Source: a virus. Taken from it: DNA of 42,640 bases. Of the stretch, positions 6,963-13,874 are shown in pieces. Under the pieces are notes generated by a model. It did not search any database. It was given only the letters and a program-made list of their open reading frames with translations, and had not been told where the DNA came from. The stretch is taken from IMG/VR virus record IMGVR_UViG_3300013102_000789, positions 1 to 42,640 of that record; one strand, written 5' to 3'. The translations under genes were made by a program, and so were the position numbers. Each line of letters begins with the position of its first letter. Position 1 is the first letter of the stretch.

Positions 6963-7050
6963 GCTCCTTGCGGCGGACTTTGCCCTCGATATTTGCGGGT
7001 GTCAAGCACCACGTGAACATGGCGGCGAGCCAGATCAGCGCAAAGCGACC

Positions 7051-7103
7051 TGTAGCCATGCGGCTACAAAGTGCTTGACCACATGTAGCCGTTAGGCTAC
7101 ATT
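7051..7103 (+). promoter_or_regulatory. Promoter and twin operators of the toxin-antitoxin operon
   Basis: TTGACC (7075-7080), a 17-bp spacer and TACATT (7098-7103) make a good sigma-70 promoter. Two identical palindromes TGTAGCC-N4-GGCTACA lie at 7051-7068 and 7084-7101, 33 bp apart (about three helical turns); the second covers the spacer and -10. This fits autorepression by the antitoxin. Confidence 0.8.
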
Positions 7104-7110
7104 TTGAACC

Positions 7111-7398
7111 ATGGAAACGAAGCGCACCCCCCAGTTCACCGCATGGATCGACGGCCTGAAGGACATCACGGGACGCGCTCGCATTCTGGCCCGCATCCGC
7201 CGCTTGGCCGATGGCAACCCGGGCGACCACCGGAACCTGACCGGCGGCGTCTCGGAACTGCGCGTCGATGTGGGTCCGGGTTACCGGGTGTACTACACCC
7301 AGCGGGGAAACGAGTTGATCATCCTGCTGGTGGGCGGCGACAAGGCTAGCCAGCAGCGGGACATCGACAAAGCGAAGGAAATAGCCCGCGCCCTCTGA
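7111..7398 (+). CDS. RelE/HigB-type toxin (phage Gp49-like)
   Basis: A 95-residue protein matching the compact RelE-fold toxins annotated as addiction module killer proteins: TPQFTAWIDGLKDITGRARILARIRRLADG at the N-terminus (two stretches), then GVSELRVDVGPGYRVYYTQRG and ELIILLVGGDK. The GYRVYY strand and the C-terminal KAKEIAR tail are typical. Family members cleave mRNA on the ribosome. The gene precedes its antitoxin, the reversed order usual for HigBA. The ATG at 7111 lies 7 bp after the promoter -10, so the transcript may be nearly leaderless. Confidence 0.9.
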   Translation: METKRTPQFTAWIDGLKDITGRARILARIRRLADGNPGDHRNLTGGVSELRVDVGPGYRVYYTQRGNELIILLVGGDKASQQRDIDKAKEIARAL

Positions 7399-7473
7399 GG
7401 GGCGGGCAGCAGCGTCACGAAGTACCGAAACATCCAAGTCACGGAACAACGAAGCAAACGGAGTCACACAGTC

Positions 7474-7776
7474 ATGGCAGCCAAGAAGAAGATTCAGCTG
7501 GAGACGTTCGACGTCGCCGAACACCTGCGCACCCCGGAGGAAATGGCCGCGTACCTGGACGCCTGCATCATCGAGAGCGACGGCGACTCGGCCTTCATCG
7601 CCAAGGCGCTCGGCGACATCGCCCGTGCCCAGGGCATGAGCAAGGTTGCCCGCGACGCTGGTGTATCGCGTGAGAGCCTCTACCGCGCCCTGTCCGGCGA
7701 ACGCAGCCCGGACTTTGCCACCATCCTCAAGGTGACGCGCGCCCTCGGCGTGCAGTTGCACGCGAGCGCTGCCTGA
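7474..7776 (+). CDS. HigA-like antitoxin with XRE-type helix-turn-helix
   Basis: A 100-residue protein. Residues 10-50 (FDVAEHLRTPEEMAAYLDAC and onward) form the toxin-binding half and residues 52-95 the DNA-binding half: ARAQGMSKVARDAGVSRESL followed by YRALSGERSPDFATILKV. This is the putative addiction module antidote family paired with RelE/Gp49-like toxins. It begins 75 bp after the toxin stop, behind ACGGAG. It is expected to neutralise the toxin and repress the operon through the palindromes at 7051-7101. Confidence 0.9.
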   Translation: MAAKKKIQLETFDVAEHLRTPEEMAAYLDACIIESDGDSAFIAKALGDIARAQGMSKVARDAGVSRESLYRALSGERSPDFATILKVTRALGVQLHASAA

Positions 7777-7779
7777 CCG

Positions 7780-7971
7780 ATGGGCCAGGCGGAGCCGGGC
7801 AAGGTCGCCCTGCATGCGTGGGACGCTACGGACAACCTGCGAAGCGAGGACGACGTTCGGATGTTCTTGGAGGCCAGCAGGGAGCAAGCGGGTAGCGACC
7901 CGCAGTTCATGGCTTTGGCACAGGCCATCGTTGACCTGGCGCGCAAGCGCTGGAGGTTGACCGATCGATAG
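7780..7971 (+). CDS. HTH-less paralogue of the antitoxin
   Basis: A 63-residue protein starting 3 bp after the antitoxin stop. Its core (WDATDNLRSEDDVRMFLEAS, then DPQFMALAQAIVDLARKR) lines up with the N-terminal half of the antitoxin (FDVAEHLRTPEEMAAYLDAC, then DSAFIAKALGDIARAQ), then ends before any helix-turn-helix. It looks like a duplicated antitoxin cut back to its toxin-binding half. It could bind toxin without DNA, or dimerise with the antitoxin and alter repression. It is convergent with the primase gene, 5 bp away. Confidence 0.75.
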   Translation: MGQAEPGKVALHAWDATDNLRSEDDVRMFLEASREQAGSDPQFMALAQAIVDLARKRWRLTDR

Positions 7972-7976
7972 GGTGT

Positions 7977-10679
7977 TCATGCCTTGAACACCCAGCATTT
8001 GACCGTGGTGGCGGCGCCCATGGCGCCCTGACGGATAGCACTGTTCACCGCGACGTTCGTTTCCAGGCACTTATGCCGCCGGGAATCGCGCAGCAGCGAG
8101 CGCAGAACCTTGAGGTCGGCCAGCTGCTGCGAATGGAATGCAGCCTTCGCGGCGAACTCGTTGAGGTTGATGGCGATCCGCCCCGGATCGCGAGAGTGAT
8201 TGACCGCCGGCATCCCCCCGTTCGTAGTTTCCAGATACTCGTAGACCTCCCAGAACTCGTTGACCAGGGCGTTATCTGCGCTGACGGCGCTCTGGCGTTC
8301 AAGGGCGGCGACCACCAGCGCCTCCCGCGTAGCGACCACCATTTCCTCCGGGATCTCCAACACCAGCCGCAGGGCGTCCAGCAACGCCAGCATCTGCGCG
8401 TGATTCTTGATGACGCGTTCCATGCGCAGTTCCCCGCGCTCGCGCAGCTTGGCCTCATAGAAGCGCGCGCGCTCGGCGAACTTTTCCATGATCTGGCTCT
8501 CGGCACGCGCGGCGCGGATCAGGAAATGGCTCAGTTGCTCCACCTGCAGGCCATTGAGGTTGTCTGCCGCAATGCGGCTCTCGGTCGTGACCTGCGGCTT
8601 GCGGAAGTGCAGCTTGACGATACGCGTCAGGATCGCCTCGCTGGCGTCCACCGCAGCATTTTGGCTGATGACGATGGTGCCCCGGAACGGAGGTTCATAG
8701 GTGTCGTTGCCGCCGTTGCGCACGCCACGCGTGGCGAGCGTGCCGCCGCCGTAGTAGTCCTTCAATTCATCCCATTCAAACGACTTGGCGTGCGAGCGAT
8801 CGGCATCGCTGCGGTCGGCTTCCAGCAGCACCACTGGCATGCCCGAAATCTGGCCCATGGCGCGGGCGCGGCCGGCCTTGGATGACTTGGCCGGGTCGAA
8901 GCCCTCGTAGTCGCTGCGGCCCAGCAGCTTCCACAGGAAGGTCAGCAGGGTGGTCTTGCCGGCACCGGCCTCACCGGTCGCCTCCAAGAAAGGGAACGAC
9001 TTGTGCGCGCTGCGGATCTGATTGGCGTACAGCGAGCCGAACCAGAACGTAAGCGCCACCATGCCGTGGGTGCCGAAGCACGTCCACATCCACTGCAGCC
9101 ACTCGTTGCGCTGCTTCTCCGGGTCACGCTGGATATACAGGCGAATGGACTTCTGCGTGGTCTTCACCCGCAGGTTCTTGAACTCGAAATAGTCCTCCGC
9201 ATTGGCGAAGCTCAGTTCGCCGTCGCGCACCGCAACGTCGCCCAAGATGTAGGACTTGTGTTCCTCGCTGTAGCCGACGAAGTCGATGGTCTGGACCTTG
9301 GTGATGTCGTACAGCACGTCCCGAATGATGCAGTCCAGCTGGTGACCGGTACCGGTGAAGACGGCACCCTGCGCCATGCTGATGAGGCGCTTCTTGAACT
9401 CGCTGGCGCTGGCGACCTGGGCACCGGTAAATGTGCCTTTCACGGGTGGCGCATCGTGCGGGAAGTTGACGCGGAAGAAGTACCAGCTTTCGTCAGTCGC
9501 TTCATGACTCTGGAAGTAGAGCGCCTCGGGATAGCAGTTGGCGATTTCTTCCACGCTGCAGCAGGCGCGGCGAATCTTGTCGGCCTCGTCGGCGTCCAGT
9601 TCCTCGTCAGGGTCTTCCTGACGCTTGGCGCGCTCCTGGCACAGCTTGTCGAACTTGACGCTGTCAAAGCTGAACCAAAACAGGCGCGAGCGGTGTTCAA
9701 GATGGAACTCGCGGCGCTGGGTATGGCCGTACATCAGCAGCCCTTTCTCGATGGCAGACCAAGCCAGCAGCACGTCGCCCTGGTAGCGGGCCTCGGTGAT
9801 GTCGACATCCCACTGCGCCTGGCGCGCGTCGGCGTCATTGATGATGGAGGCCCGAAGGTGCAGATCGTTCCAGTCGGTCTTCTTCCCCGGCTTCTGCGGG
9901 ATCAGTGCGGCGCGGCTCTTGAAGCCCAAGGACTCGGCCCGGCGGGCATGCTTGCGCACGTAGTCACGCGCAGTCGGCTCGTTGTCGTAGGCCCATACCA
10001 GCACCGGCAGGTTCCCGCTGCGCTGGTCGCGGAGGGCGCGCAGCGATTCCTCGGGGTAGCCGTTGCTGGACATGCCGGATGCCGCCGCGATTCCCTGCTG
10101 CAGCAGCGCGATGGCATCGAAGATACCCTCGGTGATCCAGACCTCTTTCACAGTCGGCAGCATTGCCTCAGCAGCGGGCGCGATCCACCACACGCCAGCG
10201 TAGCTCTGGCCCGGCATGAAACGAGCCTTCTGTTTGCCGAAGCGGTGGGCGCGGTCAATCAGGCGCTCCCAATAGCCGCCCTTGGTCAGCGGGAACCGCA
10301 CCGTCGCAGTGCCTTCCTTGGACTTGCGGTCGTAGTAGGCCTCTTGCGTGTAGAGGCCACGCAACGACGCAAGATCGAATCCACGCGAGTAGCGCAGGTA
10401 GGCATCAGCAGCGGCGTGCGGCTCCGTCTCCGTACGCTCATGGCGCTTGGACCAGTCATCAAACAGGTCGTCGTAGACATCCTTGACGCTCACCTCGTGC
10501 CCGCACTTGGCTTGGCGGCCGCAGCGCAGCACCCATGGCTTCTGGAAGCTGGTGTAAAGCTCCTTCTGACCACAGGCAGGGCACTTGCCGCCCCGCATGT
10601 ACTCGGTGCTGGGACGATGCTTGAGGCCGTAGTCCCGCTCGATGAGCTGCAGAACCTGTTGGCGGATGTCTTCTTGCAT
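7977..10679 (-). CDS. Phage primase-helicase
   Basis: A 900-residue replication protein. Residues 33-59 form a zinc ribbon (C33, C36, C53, C59). Residues 178-235 form a Toprim domain with EVWITEGIFDAIALLQQG and VWAYDNE, which would synthesise primers. A P-loop ATPase follows, with Walker A ATGEAGAGKTT near residues 567-577 and a Walker B-like region PVVLLEADRSD, fitting a ring helicase. It would start replication of the phage genome and takes the place of P2 gpA, although no rolling-circle endonuclease motif was seen. It is the last gene of the leftward early operon and is convergent with the toxin-antitoxin operon. Confidence 0.9.
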   Translation of the reverse strand: MQEDIRQQVLQLIERDYGLKHRPSTEYMRGGKCPACGQKELYTSFQKPWVLRCGRQAKCGHEVSVKDVYDDLFDDWSKRHERTETEPHAAADAYLRYSRGFDLASLRGLYTQEAYYDRKSKEGTATVRFPLTKGGYWERLIDRAHRFGKQKARFMPGQSYAGVWWIAPAAEAMLPTVKEVWITEGIFDAIALLQQGIAAASGMSSNGYPEESLRALRDQRSGNLPVLVWAYDNEPTARDYVRKHARRAESLGFKSRAALIPQKPGKKTDWNDLHLRASIINDADARQAQWDVDITEARYQGDVLLAWSAIEKGLLMYGHTQRREFHLEHRSRLFWFSFDSVKFDKLCQERAKRQEDPDEELDADEADKIRRACCSVEEIANCYPEALYFQSHEATDESWYFFRVNFPHDAPPVKGTFTGAQVASASEFKKRLISMAQGAVFTGTGHQLDCIIRDVLYDITKVQTIDFVGYSEEHKSYILGDVAVRDGELSFANAEDYFEFKNLRVKTTQKSIRLYIQRDPEKQRNEWLQWMWTCFGTHGMVALTFWFGSLYANQIRSAHKSFPFLEATGEAGAGKTTLLTFLWKLLGRSDYEGFDPAKSSKAGRARAMGQISGMPVVLLEADRSDADRSHAKSFEWDELKDYYGGGTLATRGVRNGGNDTYEPPFRGTIVISQNAAVDASEAILTRIVKLHFRKPQVTTESRIAADNLNGLQVEQLSHFLIRAARAESQIMEKFAERARFYEAKLRERGELRMERVIKNHAQMLALLDALRLVLEIPEEMVVATREALVVAALERQSAVSADNALVNEFWEVYEYLETTNGGMPAVNHSRDPGRIAINLNEFAAKAAFHSQQLADLKVLRSLLRDSRRHKCLETNVAVNSAIRQGAMGAATTVKCWVFKA

Positions 10680-10686
10680 GATCGGG

Positions 10687-10905
10687 TCAGGCCTTCGCGC
10701 TGCTGCGCTTGCTGCTTTTCTGCGGGCGGTGGGGCGGTGCGGTGATGACCTCGACCTTGCCGCCGGCCTTGCGGAACGCGGCGACCTGAGCGGCCAGCGT
10801 TGCAGCGTCCTCGGCCTTCTTGGCTGGATCGGTGGGGACGTGCCCGTCAGGACCGGAAACGAAGTAGGGCACCTGCGCGGTGGACCAAGCGTCGCGCTGC
10901 GTCAT
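10687..10905 (-). CDS. Small early phage protein, 72 aa
   Basis: Its ATG overlaps the stop of the upstream gene (ATGA). The middle is a basic amphipathic helix (ATLAAQVAAFRKAGGKVEVI) and the tail is Lys/Ser rich. No family recognised. Position directly before the primase, 7 bp apart, suggests an early replication-associated role. Confidence 0.7.
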   Translation of the reverse strand: MTQRDAWSTAQVPYFVSGPDGHVPTDPAKKAEDAATLAAQVAAFRKAGGKVEVITAPPHRPQKSSKRSSAKA

Positions 10906-11258
10906 GGGGTGTCCTCGCCACGGTCGGCATCGCTGTCGATCAGCGCCAAGCCCTCGGGCGGGTTCTTGATCTCGACCACGCCGTAGTCGTTCAGTTCGAT
11001 ACCCAGATCGGTGGCTTCCACCACGCGGTCATCGCCGGGGGCGCAGCGGACCAGGCGCAGGGCCATCAACTGCCAAACCGGGGCGGCGGTGAAGAACTGG
11101 CCGCACTCGCACTCGCGGCCGAAGTAGCACTTTCGGCAGGCGTAGCCGTCCCGGCCGACGTAGCCGTGTCGGCCAACGACCAACCCGCCGCAGCGGATGG
11201 TGGATTCAAGGCAAAGCTTCGCCGTTGGCGACAGCATCGCCAGTTCAAGAACAGCCAT
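10902..11258 (-). CDS. Cys-rich early phage protein, 118 aa
   Basis: ATG at 11258 follows GAGG at a good distance. Residues 22-52 hold at least five Cys (RCGG, CRKCYFGRECECG), suggesting a small zinc-binding module; the remainder (LVRCAPGDDRVVEATDLGIE) is acidic. Sits between the ogr-like gene and the 72-residue gene with a four-base overlap. Function unknown. Confidence 0.7.
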   Translation of the reverse strand: MAVLELAMLSPTAKLCLESTIRCGGLVVGRHGYVGRDGYACRKCYFGRECECGQFFTAAPVWQLMALRLVRCAPGDDRVVEATDLGIELNDYGVVEIKNPPEGLALIDSDADRGEDTP

Positions 11259-11270
11259 CGTTGTGTTACC

Positions 11271-11597
11271 TCAGTGGTCGGCGGGGAGCGGCAACGCGTC
11301 GAGCAGGTCGGGCTGGTTGCCGCTGTGCTGCAGCCGGTGTGCGCGCTGTGCGATCTCGCGTGCGTACGCCGTGCTGGGGGGTAGGTCGGTCGGCCTCGCA
11401 TGGGGCAGGCCGCTTGGGCTGGCAACGCCGGTCAACTCGGTGTGCCCGGTAAAGGCGGCCGAGCAGACCGGGTTGGTGCAGTTGAACGAGTCGTGGCGCA
11501 GATGGTCATGGCTCAGGTGGCTGGTGCGCTTCACCAGAGGCGACTTGCAGAAGTCGCACCTGAAAACGGTCTTCCGACGTGGGCCGTATGCGGACAT
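11271..11597 (-). CDS. ogr: Ogr/Delta-type zinc-finger activator of late genes
   Basis: A 108-residue protein with C14-x2-C17-x22-C40-x4-C45, exactly the spacing of the P2 Ogr/P4 Delta zinc finger, in a recognisable context (FRCDFCKSPLVKRTSHLS). Ogr proteins bind upstream of late promoters and recruit RNA polymerase through its alpha subunit. The C-terminal 50 residues are an extension beyond P2 Ogr (72 residues). Here the gene is in the leftward early operon, 6 bp after the gp16-like regulator, so early transcription would switch on the late operons. Confidence 0.88.
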   Translation of the reverse strand: MSAYGPRRKTVFRCDFCKSPLVKRTSHLSHDHLRHDSFNCTNPVCSAAFTGHTELTGVASPSGLPHARPTDLPPSTAYAREIAQRAHRLQHSGNQPDLLDALPLPADH

Positions 11598-11603
11598 GGG
11601 GAC

Positions 11604-11819
11604 TCAGCTGGCCGAGGGGCCAACGGTGCCGGCCTTGATGCCCAGCACAACGGCGGCTTTATGCGCTTCGCCGCGGCGACCCTTGTTGCGGCCGGACAGC
11701 ACCAGCCAGGTAGCCCGCGTATCGAGGTTGTGGGTGCGGGCGAACTCCGCGATGGAGACGCCCTTCTCGTCCAGTTCCTTACGCACCTGGGGTGCGGTTT
11801 TTAGGACAGGTTTGGACAT
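11604..11819 (-). CDS. BcepMu gp16-family DNA-binding regulator (Cox-like position)
   Basis: A 71-residue protein (start ATG 11819; a longer frame upstream crosses the promoter and was not chosen). The pattern APQVRKELDEKGVSIAEFAR, then GRNKGRRGEAHKAAVVLGIK is that of the BcepMu gp16 phage-associated family, with a small helix-turn-helix. First gene of the leftward early operon and divergent from the repressor, where P2 has cox; it may act as the opposing regulator. That role is inferred from position. Confidence 0.82.
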   Translation of the reverse strand: MSKPVLKTAPQVRKELDEKGVSIAEFARTHNLDTRATWLVLSGRNKGRRGEAHKAAVVLGIKAGTVGPSAS

Positions 11820-11857
11820 ATCGGTCACCAAAGTGTGATTATTGTGTACTTGGGGTA

Positions 11858-11886
11858 ACGATAGTGCGAAAAAACGCACCAGTCAA
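11858..11886 (-). promoter_or_regulatory. Leftward early promoter with repressor operator in its spacer
   Basis: On the minus strand: TTGACT (11886-11881), a 17-bp spacer, TATCGT (11863-11858). Sixteen of the 17 spacer bases are the palindrome GTGCG-N6-CGCAC (11864-11879). A repressor bound there would occlude both promoter elements. The transcript covers the gp16-like gene, ogr and the primase. Confidence 0.78.
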
Positions 11887-11903
11887 CATGGAAGGTACGA
11901 AAA

Positions 11904-12389
11904 ATGTCACTTACTGAGGATCCGAGGCACGGCGTGGGCGCACGGTTGCGCGTCGAGCGGGAACGACTGGGAATGAGCCAGGACGAGATGGGCACCCGCG
12001 CGGGGAAGAACAAAAACACCCAGATGCGCTACGAGACGGGGGTGAACTCGCCCACGGCGGCGTACCTGCACGACCTGGCCGACCTCGGCGTGGACATCGG
12101 CTATGTCCTGACCGGCTTCCCGACTGAACTGCACGACGAAGATGCCGAAATGCTCGCGCGCTTCCGGGTGGCGTCGCCAGAAATGCGGTTCGCGTTGCGC
12201 ATGATGCTGACCGCTCCAAAGGAGGCTGTGGAAGCGCAGGCGCAGGCGCAGCCGCAGCCGCAGGGCAGCGCGCCGCCGCTGGTTGGTGGCAACAATTCCG
12301 GCCAGGTCAATGCGGGTGCTGTCACGCAGGGCGACGTCAGCTTCCAGATCGGTTCGCGCAACAAGGGCGGTCGCAAACGGTCGAGTTGA
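11904..12389 (+). CDS. Phage repressor, XRE family
   Basis: A 161-residue protein with an N-terminal XRE helix-turn-helix (residues 13-60: LRVERERLGMSQDEMGTRAG, then YETGVNSPTAAYLHDLADLG) and a Gln/Pro/Ala linker (residues 112-124). There is no LexA-like protease domain, as expected for P2-type C repressors, which are not SOS-cleaved. ATG at 11904 follows GGAAGG. It is divergent from the early operon and is expected to bind the palindrome in the early promoter. The C-terminal tail (GNNSGQVNAGAVTQGDVSFQ) is of a type seen in Xanthomonadaceae phage repressors. Confidence 0.87.
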   Translation: MSLTEDPRHGVGARLRVERERLGMSQDEMGTRAGKNKNTQMRYETGVNSPTAAYLHDLADLGVDIGYVLTGFPTELHDEDAEMLARFRVASPEMRFALRMMLTAPKEAVEAQAQAQPQPQGSAPPLVGGNNSGQVNAGAVTQGDVSFQIGSRNKGGRKRSS

Positions 12390-12439
12390 ACATCGGTCAG
12401 CTGATATTGGCCATCGGCCAACATATCGACGGAGGCAAG

Positions 12440-12470
12440 GGCGCCTGTAGAGGGAAACGCGACAGGCGCC
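12440..12470. terminator. Hairpin between convergent repressor and D genes
   Basis: GGCGCCTGT (12440-12448) pairs perfectly with ACAGGCGCC (12462-12470) over a 13-nt loop. It lacks a T-run but sits exactly where two convergent transcripts end, the last base being the D stop codon. Confidence 0.55.
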
Positions 12471-13468
12471 TACGTCGTTGCCCCGCGTTCAAGTTCAAGC
12501 GCCGTGGTAAAGCCGGCGCCGCCGTCGATGTTGTGCGTCGCCTTCACCACCAGCCACGTGGTGCCATCGATGTCGGGCTTGATGCCGGCGATATTCACCG
12601 TCTGACCGGGATAAAGATCGGCACGGCCTAGCGCCAGCTTGAACGATAGCGTCGCTGTCCCGCGTGCCAACCGCTGCAACTCCGCCTTCGCGTGCTGCCG
12701 CGCCTCACTCTCGCTCGCATAGGTCTGCTGCAGCTTCTTCTCGTTCTTGGAACTGCCTACCAGCACCGACTTGCGCCGCGCCGCGCTGCGATCACCCCAA
12801 TATGCACGCACGCCGGTCACCGCATCGCGGTCGACCACCGTGTAGCGGTGCGAGTCACCCGAGGCGCGCGTCAGCGTCTGCACCGGCAGGCTGATGCCTT
12901 CCTTGGTGGTGGCACTGTCGATGGGCTTGAAGATCAGCGTGCCGGCCTTGATGGTCGCCACGGCATCGAAGCGCTTGCCCAGCCGCGTGAGCAGGTTCAG
13001 GTCGCTCTCGTTGCCCTGGTCCAGATGCGGCAGCGCTATGGAGTCGAGCGCGGGCGCTACGGCCGCTTTCAGCGCGTGGTCAGCGGCAAGGATGCGCAGC
13101 ACCGCGCCCAGGCTGGTGTCATGCCAGCTGCGCTCGCGCCGGGTGCGAATGGAGCGGGTCAGATCCGCACTGCGGGCGCGAATGGTGATGATGTCGGGTG
13201 GGCCGCTGTGTTCGGCCTCATCGACCACGAAGGTGCCCTTGTTGACGATGCCGCTGTCGGCCCAGCCGAACGCCAGCGCCAGCGTCACGCCGCGACGGGG
13301 CAACGCCAGGCGCCCATCATGGTCATGCAGACGCAGGTCGACCTGGTCGGCCTCATCGCCCCGGCTCTCGATCAAGTTCAAATCGAGCAGGCGTGGCGCG
13401 ATACGGTCGGTGATGTCCACGCCGTCGAGCGTGGCGCGCCACATTGGGATCGGGTAGTTGGCACTCAT
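12470..13468 (-). CDS. D: Tail hub protein / late control protein gpD
   Basis: A 332-residue protein matching P2 gpD: PIPMWRATLDGVDITDRIAP at the start, a Val-Asp-rich hub fold, and the C-terminal SFKLALGRADLYPGQTVNIA region. gpD connects the tail tube to the spike gpV at the baseplate. The ATG overlaps the U stop by four bases. Last gene of the leftward late operon. Confidence 0.93.
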   Translation of the reverse strand: MSANYPIPMWRATLDGVDITDRIAPRLLDLNLIESRGDEADQVDLRLHDHDGRLALPRRGVTLALAFGWADSGIVNKGTFVVDEAEHSGPPDIITIRARSADLTRSIRTRRERSWHDTSLGAVLRILAADHALKAAVAPALDSIALPHLDQGNESDLNLLTRLGKRFDAVATIKAGTLIFKPIDSATTKEGISLPVQTLTRASGDSHRYTVVDRDAVTGVRAYWGDRSAARRKSVLVGSSKNEKKLQQTYASESEARQHAKAELQRLARGTATLSFKLALGRADLYPGQTVNIAGIKPDIDGTTWLVVKATHNIDGGAGFTTALELERGATT

Positions 13469-13863
13469 GCCGCCGCTACCTCGGCGTCGTCGTCTGCGCG
13501 CCCGAGCTGCAGCTGGAATTCGATGCGGCGCGGCGTGCCATCGGAGAAGAACTCCGTGCGGCCCTCGTTGATCGACAGGATGACGTAGGCGCCGTAGACC
13601 GTGCCGTTGCCCTCAACCAGCGCCAGCGGTCGGCCCTCGGCCGCCAGCTCGCGCAGCACGTCCAGCGTGAGCAGATCCTCCGCCAGTTCGGCGTGGATCA
13701 CCCCCGACAGGTCGATGGTTTCCTCGCCGGGGCCGACGTACTGCCGCGCGGCCCGCGCGCCGACGCGCTCGCTGGTGGGATGGCGCCACGACATCTGGCG
13801 TTGCAGCTGCTGGTAGGCGGCAGTGGCAAGGGAGAAAACGAACGTGCCCAGGGACATCATCAT
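13465..13863 (-). CDS. U: Tail terminator-type protein gpU
   Basis: A 132-residue protein starting with three Met codons (13863, 13860, 13857; the exact start is uncertain). FVFSLATAAYQQLQRQMSWR, the central RQYVGPGEETIDLSGVI and ending EFQLQLGRADDDAEV are characteristic of P2 gpU, which acts at the head-proximal end of the tail. Lies between the tape measure (11 bp gap) and D (overlap). Confidence 0.92.
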   Translation of the reverse strand: MMMSLGTFVFSLATAAYQQLQRQMSWRHPTSERVGARAARQYVGPGEETIDLSGVIHAELAEDLLTLDVLRELAAEGRPLALVEGNGTVYGAYVILSINEGRTEFFSDGTPRRIEFQLQLGRADDDAEVAAA

Positions 13864-13874
13864 GGTTGCGTTGC

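Noticed and set aside
6211-8070. A long minus-strand frame of 619 codons across the antisense-RNA locus and TA operon
   Set aside because: It runs opposite to the TA genes and through the structured RNA, a terminator and both target sites. Only its last 90 codons, with a coupled ATG at 6483, look like a gene. C4-type loci often give such spurious reading.
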